Origin: Saccharomycopsis phalli
Lineage: Eukaryota; Ascomycota; Saccharomycetes; Ascoideales; Saccharomycopsidaceae
Assembly (NCBI GenBank): GCA_020342235.1
Contig: CP073217.1
Coordinates: 744,001-808,000, forward strand
Length of the DNA: 64,000 bases
Direction: 5' to 3'
The notes below the pieces were generated by a model. It did no database searches and had not been told where the DNA came from. It saw nothing but the letters and a program-made list of their open reading frames with translations. Shown piece by piece: positions 57,850 to 64,000 of the stretch (the first letter of the stretch is position 1; the number at the start of each line of letters is the position of its first letter). The translations under genes were made by a program, and so were the position numbers.

Positions 57850-60108
57850 CTAAAAAGCCAAGGATCGCTGGAGTTTAATAATATATCCGCTCAAAGCAAC
57901 GTTCCCAAGAGTCACCAAAACAATCATCACCGACAATGTCATGGAGATCTTCAAGCTGGTTGTGTCAGGGAACAAAAGGTCGTTTTCAATGCCCGCATAG
58001 CTATCGGCAATCATCCCAAGACAATAGAGCGGATATATCAAGTAAACGGCCGAAATACCAATGTACATCGACAACCCCAACACGACCTTCTTGAATGTCT
58101 GTACAAGAATCCGGAGGCCAATTAGAAGCACATACATAATCACTGGGATAGCAATCGAGGCCTGGTACAACTGGGAGTCTATGTTCCACAGCAGTGACTT
58201 GTATGTGACAAACTGGATGGAAAACACACAGATCAAGTAGATGGTGAAGATATTACCGGCAACAAAGTACTCAGTGAGCCACATGACCTCATTTTTCGTC
58301 TTGAAGTCGAAGATCTCGTGTGATTCGTTCGCCTTGTAACTCTCGATTGAGTATGTGCCCAACTTGTCGATGCTGTTGTTTCGGAAGATCTGGATCATGA
58401 GCAAGGTCAAAATGACGCAGAAGAACAGCATCACAACAATGAGTCCTAGCTGAAGGCCCTGTGCGGAGAAGAGGTGTGTTTTGAGTGTGTAGTGGATGTT
58501 TGAGTATTGGAAAATAAGCATGAGACTGTTGAAGATCAGTATAATGTACAAGCTGAAAAAGTTGAGGTAGTGGCGCTGGTTGAATCCGGTAAGCACAATA
58601 AATGACACGCAGAAGCAAAAGCCAAACACAAATGCCGTCAACCAGTTTTCAGCATAGGAAATGAATGGGCTGGACTTGAATCTTGCGTAGAACGCAATTT
58701 CAACAGCACCAAGCACAATATTGTAGAAAAACGTCATGCCCATGAAGACGCCGTTGAGCAGGGATGCACTGATTTCGTAGTTGAACTCACAGTCGCGGAG
58801 TTTTTGTACGTTGAGGACGACAACCACACATAGAGCAAGGTATATTGGGAGCGCAGAATAGTACTGGATGAGAATACCAATCAGGATGATCTTGGCTTCG
58901 AGCACACAGAGCAACTGGGTGAAGCAGAAGAACAAGTAGAAATATCCCATCAAGACGGCACATAAGCCGGCAAACAGCCGGTGCTTGTACGCGTAGCAAT
59001 TGAATGCAAGCATCACTGGAACAAGTCCAGTAAGCACAAGTCCATTGATGTAGAATGGCGAGTGCTCGAGTCTGATCAAGTAAGCACAGAAGAACACTGG
59101 AGGAACCAAACCACCCAAGAACGTAAGCAACGCGTTGAAGAGCTGGGTATCGTCAATGACCTTTCGGGCACGAATCGATGCGCCGGTCTTTTTGAATGTC
59201 TCCCAGTTGAAGTCCTTGGCGATGTACGACACCCACATGGCGATTTGGGTGACGAGAAACACACACAGACACACAATGAGAACCACACAGTAGTGTTTTG
59301 GCATTAAATAGTTGTCATGGAACTGCTTTACCGCACGTGGGTGCGCACCATTGTCGTGATAAATGTCGATCTTGTTTGCTTGGTACACCTTGAGAACTTG
59401 TTCCATGGCTTTAGCCTGCCCACGGAAAATAAATCCGGTAAAGACAGTGTCAAGAACAGTAAAGAGGAACAAGTAGACAAACAAAAGCGCAAGCTGGGCG
59501 TTATTTTTCAGGCGGAGCGAGCCGACGACCACGAAAAACTGGTAGATTTTCGAGTAAAGGAGATACACAAAATATACCAAGACTCCCGTGCGGAATCGGG
59601 CACCGGTATTGTTGTCTCGTGGCCGTTGAGACATCATAAACTGGGTGAGGTACACCGCGAACACCACCGAGGTGACAAAGGATACCAACACAAATACCCC
59701 GTAGATAATGTTCTGCTTGGTGAAAAGTCCCGAAAATCGCTTCTCAGGAGCATCCTTGGGATAATCCTTGCCTGCCGAGTATTCAGGGACGTATTCATCG
59801 CTGTCCAATTCGTGTAGCGTGCTGATGAGCGTGCTGACTCGTGTGGGTACTTTGGGACTCGAATTTGCACTTCCAATGACGGTGGAGGTCTCTGAGTCGC
59901 TTTCATCGAGGCATTGGAACTTTGAGCTCTTTGGCAATGGCGGAAGTTTCTTGTTTGTCGATACTAGCGTGGTGTTGGAGCGGCTTATGCTGTTGGAACT
60001 CTTGGTGCTGATAGAGGGCGCCGAGCTCTTGGTGAAAACGCTAGGCTTAATTGTCGATTCAGACAGTTGGTAATTGTGCCACATCTTGTTGGACTTGGGA
60101 CTTGACAT
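57850..60108 (-). CDS. Multipass membrane protein, UPF0658-like
   Basis: The preferred start is ATG 60108 (AAAAAAAATG context), giving 752 aa; an in-frame ATG at 60192 would add 28 residues. A Ser/Thr-rich cytosolic N-terminus of about 120 residues is followed by some 15 hydrophobic segments, for example IIYGVFVLVSFVTSVVFAVYL and YCVVLIVCLCVFLVTQIAMWV. The stretch AKDFNWETFKKTGASIRARKVIDDTQLF resembles the FGW-x-YKKIGADxRMR segment of fungal UPF0658 Golgi membrane proteins, which supports that family. The length is larger than most members. Function is unknown; a Golgi or endomembrane location is inferred from the family. Other multi-pass families cannot be excluded. Confidence 0.75.
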   Translation of the reverse strand: MSSPKSNKMWHNYQLSESTIKPSVFTKSSAPSISTKSSNSISRSNTTLVSTNKKLPPLPKSSKFQCLDESDSETSTVIGSANSSPKVPTRVSTLISTLHELDSDEYVPEYSAGKDYPKDAPEKRFSGLFTKQNIIYGVFVLVSFVTSVVFAVYLTQFMMSQRPRDNNTGARFRTGVLVYFVYLLYSKIYQFFVVVGSLRLKNNAQLALLFVYLFLFTVLDTVFTGFIFRGQAKAMEQVLKVYQANKIDIYHDNGAHPRAVKQFHDNYLMPKHYCVVLIVCLCVFLVTQIAMWVSYIAKDFNWETFKKTGASIRARKVIDDTQLFNALLTFLGGLVPPVFFCAYLIRLEHSPFYINGLVLTGLVPVMLAFNCYAYKHRLFAGLCAVLMGYFYLFFCFTQLLCVLEAKIILIGILIQYYSALPIYLALCVVVVLNVQKLRDCEFNYEISASLLNGVFMGMTFFYNIVLGAVEIAFYARFKSSPFISYAENWLTAFVFGFCFCVSFIVLTGFNQRHYLNFFSLYIILIFNSLMLIFQYSNIHYTLKTHLFSAQGLQLGLIVVMLFFCVILTLLMIQIFRNNSIDKLGTYSIESYKANESHEIFDFKTKNEVMWLTEYFVAGNIFTIYLICVFSIQFVTYKSLLWNIDSQLYQASIAIPVIMYVLLIGLRILVQTFKKVVLGLSMYIGISAVYLIYPLYCLGMIADSYAGIENDLLFPDTTSLKISMTLSVMIVLVTLGNVALSGYIIKLQRSLAF

Positions 60109-60322
60109 TTTTTTTGCAAAGCAGCAAATTGAGCTGGCTTTATTAATTGTTGCAAGTAATATTTCTGATACAAGGGACGTACTTACGTACATGATGTCGC
60201 ATGCATGGATATTATCTGGATGCAGACTACTGCTCAGGGACCAGTTTGACAGGTCCGTATTAGGAAAGAATCATTGAACTCGAAACAAGCAATCTCGCCG
60301 TTGGTCTCACCCTTGCAGAATT

Positions 60323-60925
60323 TCAGCCACTTTCCATTCTATTCTGGTTCTGAAACTCCTTAGATAGATGCCTTTGTAACTCACTAAACCGTTTTGCAAA
60401 TCCCTGTCCGCATTGCACACACATTAGTTCGCTTTCCTTCACCAACATCACCATTTCCGGTCCATTGTTTCTCACATCAGTTTCAGAAAGTGGGAGTTCG
60501 CGGAACTCAACAAAAAATCGAGTAGCAAACGAGTTGTAGTGGCCCTTGTGCCGCATCTTTGCGCCACACAAGTCCGTCGATAACACATGAACATGCAAGT
60601 TCGCCATTGAAGGAACACTGTGCACTCCAATCTTGATACGATCCTCAAGTTGTTTTACCTCAAGTCCTGTGAGCTGAGAGTACTCATCGAGTGCCATTGT
60701 CCGGGCAATCTCCACATACTTGCCTACCCTGTTTCTAAATTGGGCGTCCTGAAACGCCTTCAATGGAGGTATCAAGGTGTGTTCACGTGGTAGCACTAGA
60801 AGGTGCACTTTGCTTTTAGGGAATTTGTCTCTGATTATCACAGCATGATCGTCATGGAAAAGGACTGCGTCACTATGCTGCTCAGGATGATCCAAATACA
60901 CTTGAAGTTTCTTCAAGTACGCCAT
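60323..60925 (-). CDS. HNT3: Aprataxin-type DNA 5'-adenylate hydrolase
   Basis: Removes AMP from abortive ligation intermediates at DNA breaks; nuclear. The 200-aa protein (yeast 217) has a HIT domain (PKSKVHLLVLPRE; the catalytic histidine triad in MANLHVHVLSTD at about 108-119) and the family-specific KGHYNSF segment. A C-terminal zinc finger (CVQCGQGFAKRFSELQRHLSKEF) follows the fungal aprataxin C2-H-E pattern, in which Glu replaces the last His. The start is ATG 60925, the first in frame. The downstream end is close to the stop codon side of the next open region, with no overlap. Confidence 0.93.
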   Translation of the reverse strand: MAYLKKLQVYLDHPEQHSDAVLFHDDHAVIIRDKFPKSKVHLLVLPREHTLIPPLKAFQDAQFRNRVGKYVEIARTMALDEYSQLTGLEVKQLEDRIKIGVHSVPSMANLHVHVLSTDLCGAKMRHKGHYNSFATRFFVEFRELPLSETDVRNNGPEMVMLVKESELMCVQCGQGFAKRFSELQRHLSKEFQNQNRMESG

Positions 60926-60978
60926 GTATTAATATTTACAAATGGGTGGGGAGGAAAAATATACGTCGGGGCATGGTG

Positions 60979-63615
60979 TCACGTGATACGACATAGGCTG
61001 GACACCTTGTTGAGGGGTACCATTTCCTGATTGAATATGTCGTAGAGCTCATCATTATGTAATCTTTTCAAAATAGGGTCAGCAAAGCCCAGCGAGTCGA
61101 GGCATTTTAGTAGCGTAGCCAACTGTGTGGCTGGAAGCTCCAACCACATTGAGTCTTGTGGAACGTCAATGAACGTGAAACTGAAGTTTGATTCGCTGAC
61201 ACGCGTCACGCCCTTGGTGGTGCTGAAATAGAAGTTGAACATCTCGATTTCCTTTCCGTTGTCGTTGGCAGAGTCGTATTTGCGGAACTCCGAAAGCACG
61301 GTGCCATAGATCGAGGCCTGTTTGACAAGCTGGAAGTAGAAACGCATCGACTTGTAGATCTGCGACTTGAGGAGGATTTCGTAATATTTTATAAAAGTCT
61401 TTTTGAGATGCATCAAGAAACGCAACTGCAGTTTTGCCAGGGCGACGTCGAATTCAAGCAGGGTGGACTTGTGGATCCGATTGGCGAGGATAAACACGGC
61501 CACAAAAAGATCGAATATGATGGTGCTGAGGAGCGATACCGTGACGATGACAAGCTTGTTTGCGAGCGGGGAGAGCTGGAAGTTGAAGTTTTTGAAATTG
61601 ACGTCCTTGTCGGTTTTGAGGAATATGTGGTTGTCCATTGCGTAGTCCGAGGCCACGATCCGGGTGATTGACGCGACTAGCCGGACGATCCGGGTCAAGA
61701 ACATTTGAAAATGGTATGTGTGGCTCTTCTCCTGGTAGTATAGGTAGAGTAACACGTAGATCTTCAAACGCAAGAGCGTGGCGCCGAGAAACGTCTCAAA
61801 CTGCGAGACCTTGGATAGAACCGTGAGGTATTCGTCTGCGGTTGCGTGGGAAGCGAAATTCGCGTCGTCCAGAAAGTACTGGCGAGGGTTTTCGAACTGG
61901 GCGAAAATCGTGTTTTCGAGCGCGAGAACCTGCTGGTGCAACTCGGCGACACGACACCGTTCCTGGAGCAAGAGACGATTCACCGAGCGGAATATCCGGG
62001 CGAATTTGAATCTGGCAGTGTACCTGTAGTCGATGATCTGCTGGAGCGGTCCGCCGCCTGGGGCCTGCGGCATTTGCACGGGTACCCGCCCGCAGTAGAG
62101 CGGGCTGCCTGCCTCTAGGAGTTCGCGTGCGTCCATGTCGCAGATGGTGTACCACATTTTGCGTGTCAAGTAAACTACGGCGTCGTGGTTGTGGAAATCG
62201 ATGCCTGGGTGGGATCGTCCGTCGCGGATGAGCTGGACACGGCTCCAGTCGCGCGAAAGACCGGTATTGACTGCAACGCTGTAGACGTAACCCATGATCA
62301 CGGCCCGCTGGCTCTCTGTAAAGGCACAGGAGTATTCCTCCGAGTGTAGGAGGTAGTGGTAGAGGAATATGTACCCCGACAAGGTGACGAGGCTGTTTTT
62401 GAGCAATGTCTTGCACTGGAACAAGCACAGGTACGCCAAGTTGATGTAATCGTTGCCAATGTACTGGAGGGAGTTGACGTTGCAAATCTCGCTTTCCACT
62501 GGGTCGTGCACTGGGAAAAGCTGCAAGTTTGTCTTGAGTGTGGCGTAGCTGAGTCGGAGGATGATGAGGAACGTGGCAACTAGCGCAAGGTCGACAAACG
62601 ACGTCAAGTTGATCTTGTAGGACGCCTGGCCGCCCAACGATTCGAGTCGGAGGCCCGTGATGACCATTTCCAAGTCACGAACAAACGCCGGGAGATCGAG
62701 AATCGGCACAAATGGGTACACATAGCGGACAAAGGTGCGCCAAAGAAGGTGGATGACCCGCGGGTCCTTGGGAAGCACCAGCTCGATTTCGCTAACAATC
62801 TGAGCGCGGAACTGCTCGGAGGTCCTTACCAGATCAATCTGCAGGTGGATAACGGTGTTTACCTTGCGATTGTTGTAGAGCAGCAAGATGTACTTGAGCG
62901 AGTGCGGATACAAGGGACTGGTCTTGTTCAAGTTGCCCCAGATGAGAAATAACGTCTTGGTGGTGCGGAACTCCTCGTTGAGCTGGCTTGCCAACGGCTG
63001 CAGAAGAATGCTCAAGTCGTCGCCCAACTTTTCGTTCTTGAGATGCTGCTTGATCCGGATGTAGTACTGGTTCATGTACATGAACGCGTTCCGGTGGAAC
63101 AAATCCCGGTTGAAGAGACACACGGGATGAAGGGCCTTGAAGTGCGACACGCTGTTGGTGTGTATCACCACCGGCGAGTCTCCTTCCATGAAGTTGATCA
63201 CCTCCAACCCGCTTCCATGCGGGTCCAACCCGCCCGGCCCCCCATCCAACCCGTCGATATCCTCGTCCAACCCGCCCGGATCCAGGCCGCCCCTGCCGGA
63301 GTCGACGCTGCCGACGCGTCCGAGACCGGCTGCCGCGTCTCGGTGCTCAATACGCGAAATGTACTGGCGCAATTCCTGGATTTCCCTCCGCTGGCGCTCA
63401 ATCTCCTCGTCCTTGTCGATTTCAAGCAGCCATCGGTCTAACCCTGGGGTTGCAGCCGAAGGCTCGTCGTAGGAGAAGATGTCGTAGACGCACCCCGCGC
63501 CGTTGTTGTGGTCCTGGCAGTAGCTACAGCAGGGTCTTTTTTTGTCGCACTTCTTTTTCTTTGCCCGGCAGAAGGAGCATGATTGTGGGATTCGTTTCCG
63601 GCGTTTCTTTTCCAT
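60979..63615 (-). CDS. Zn2Cys6 fungal-type transcription factor
   Basis: The start at ATG 63615 gives 878 aa with the DNA-binding domain at the extreme N-terminus: KKRRKRIPQSCSFCRAKKKKCD, then CCSYC-x8-C. The six zinc cysteines fit C-x2-C-x6-C-x6-C-x2-C-x8-C. A coiled-coil linker follows (DKDEEIERQRREIQELRQYI, about 80-100) for dimerisation. A Gly/Asp/Leu low-complexity stretch follows (GLDPGGLDEDIDGLDGGPGG). The fungal transcription factor homology region occupies the middle (about 300-650, IHLLWRTFVRYVYPFVPILDLPAF and later TRKMWYTICDMDARELL). The target is unknown. A CACGTG at 60980-60985 overlaps the stop codon region. Confidence 0.88.
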   Translation of the reverse strand: MEKKRRKRIPQSCSFCRAKKKKCDKKRPCCSYCQDHNNGAGCVYDIFSYDEPSAATPGLDRWLLEIDKDEEIERQRREIQELRQYISRIEHRDAAAGLGRVGSVDSGRGGLDPGGLDEDIDGLDGGPGGLDPHGSGLEVINFMEGDSPVVIHTNSVSHFKALHPVCLFNRDLFHRNAFMYMNQYYIRIKQHLKNEKLGDDLSILLQPLASQLNEEFRTTKTLFLIWGNLNKTSPLYPHSLKYILLLYNNRKVNTVIHLQIDLVRTSEQFRAQIVSEIELVLPKDPRVIHLLWRTFVRYVYPFVPILDLPAFVRDLEMVITGLRLESLGGQASYKINLTSFVDLALVATFLIILRLSYATLKTNLQLFPVHDPVESEICNVNSLQYIGNDYINLAYLCLFQCKTLLKNSLVTLSGYIFLYHYLLHSEEYSCAFTESQRAVIMGYVYSVAVNTGLSRDWSRVQLIRDGRSHPGIDFHNHDAVVYLTRKMWYTICDMDARELLEAGSPLYCGRVPVQMPQAPGGGPLQQIIDYRYTARFKFARIFRSVNRLLLQERCRVAELHQQVLALENTIFAQFENPRQYFLDDANFASHATADEYLTVLSKVSQFETFLGATLLRLKIYVLLYLYYQEKSHTYHFQMFLTRIVRLVASITRIVASDYAMDNHIFLKTDKDVNFKNFNFQLSPLANKLVIVTVSLLSTIIFDLFVAVFILANRIHKSTLLEFDVALAKLQLRFLMHLKKTFIKYYEILLKSQIYKSMRFYFQLVKQASIYGTVLSEFRKYDSANDNGKEIEMFNFYFSTTKGVTRVSESNFSFTFIDVPQDSMWLELPATQLATLLKCLDSLGFADPILKRLHNDELYDIFNQEMVPLNKVSSLCRIT

Positions 63616-64000
63616 GTCCAGGGTGCAGATATGAATTGGAATGCACGTCACGGTACGGATCACGATGGAGGATCCAAGAGGGATGGATGGGAGTTGGATG
63701 GAATTAGAAGTTGAATGGAATTAGGAGTTGAATGGAATTAGGAGTTGAATGGAATTAGGAGTTGAATGGAATTAGAAGTTGGGATTGAATTAGAAGTTGG
63801 GATTGAATTAGAAGTTGGGATTGAATGGAACTGGAAGTTGGGATTGAATGGAACTAGAAGTTGGGATTGCGGATAAAAGAGTTGACATGGGATTTCAAGA
63901 ATTTGCGTCCAAGAGGGAGTTGGAAATTGGAAATTGGGAGTTGGAAATTCAGAAAGTTACAAGCTGAAAATTGATAATAATAATAATATTTATTCTTGTA
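63616..64000. repeat. Upstream region with 19-bp repeats and a repeat-element edge
   Basis: From about 63690 to 63870 the DNA is a series of ggaattaggagttgaat units changing into gattgaattagaagttgg. The last 38 bases (63963-64000), gataataataataatattta and on, match the left edge of the family-1 element at 29321. A further copy therefore probably continues beyond the window. Confidence 0.65.

Noticed and set aside
1-64000. LTR-type or other virus-like elements
   Set aside because: No reverse transcriptase, integrase, capsid or long terminal repeat pattern was recognised; the dispersed repeats fit tailed non-LTR or SINE-like copies better.
1-64000. CRISPR arrays and bacterial-type operons
   Set aside because: Tandem repeats lack unique spacers of constant length, and the genes are clearly eukaryotic.

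Overview
This is a nuclear chromosome segment from a budding yeast (Saccharomycotina). It carries about 30 ordinary housekeeping or regulatory yeast genes and no rRNA or tRNA that I could see. Three introns can be placed (TIF11, TIM17 and a small hidden gene). All are short (55-86 nt), with a TACTAAC or TTCTAAC branch box only a few bases from the 3' splice site. One lies directly after the ATG. This is the architecture known from Yarrowia and other early-branching (Dipodascales-type) yeasts, so I infer that kind of lineage with low confidence. CTG falls at a leucine-like position in a dehydrogenase (about 31211), which argues weakly against the CUG-Ser clade.

Layout. 0.4-6.3 kb: a low-complexity protein of unknown function (-), mitochondrial holo-ACP synthase PPT2 (+), GMP synthase GUA1 (-), and a carnosine N-methyltransferase-like protein (+). 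6.3-10.8 kb: the largest gene desert. 10.8-13.9 kb: ribosome biogenesis factor YTM1 (-) divergent from a repeat-containing probable mitochondrial membrane protein (+). 16.4-20.5 kb: a ubiquitin-like-domain protein (+), a zinc finger protein (-), and an unrecognised gene (-) divergent from frataxin YFH1 (+). 22.1-29 kb: EGD1 (-), DML1 (-), the ER DnaJ protein SCJ1 (+) and glutamate decarboxylase GAD1 (+). 30.7-37.2 kb: an ENV9-like dehydrogenase (+), a CYS3/MET28-like bZIP (+), a small spliced zinc-ribbon gene (-), MEX67 (-) and TIF11 (-). 39.4-53.1 kb: a transferrin-receptor-like TRE1/2 protein (-), a small secreted protein (+), UTP4 (+), TIM54 (-), an IRS4/TAX4-like EH protein (+), RPB4 (-) and TIM17 (+). 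53.8-63.6 kb: SNU114, a UPF0658-like multipass membrane protein, aprataxin HNT3 and a Zn2Cys6 transcription factor, all on the minus strand.

The genes do not form an operon-like system. Recurring themes are mitochondrial import (TIM17, TIM54), iron-sulfur biogenesis (YFH1), ribosome assembly (YTM1, UTP4), translation and export (TIF11, EGD1, MEX67) and splicing (SNU114). Many intergenic regions carry CACGTG boxes, mostly TCACGTGA or CACGTGAC, with a cluster of four upstream of SCJ1 and five between TIM54 and IRS4. A CYS3/MET28-type bZIP, a family that in yeasts works with the CACGTG-binding factor Cbf1, lies in the same window.

The intergenic DNA is rich in minisatellites (periods 11, 12, 16, 17, 18, 22, 24, 36, 40 and 68 bp). 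It also holds at least two families of short dispersed repeats ending in an (AAT)n/ATTTA-type tail. One copy (29321-29452) is flanked by a perfect 12-bp target-site duplication, which marks it as a SINE-like or LINE-end insertion. No LTR-type or virus-like element was recognised. The most novel-looking items are the small spliced zinc-ribbon gene, the SINE-like families, the tandem CACGTGAC/TGACTAAG promoter, the small secreted protein and two possible non-coding RNA loci.
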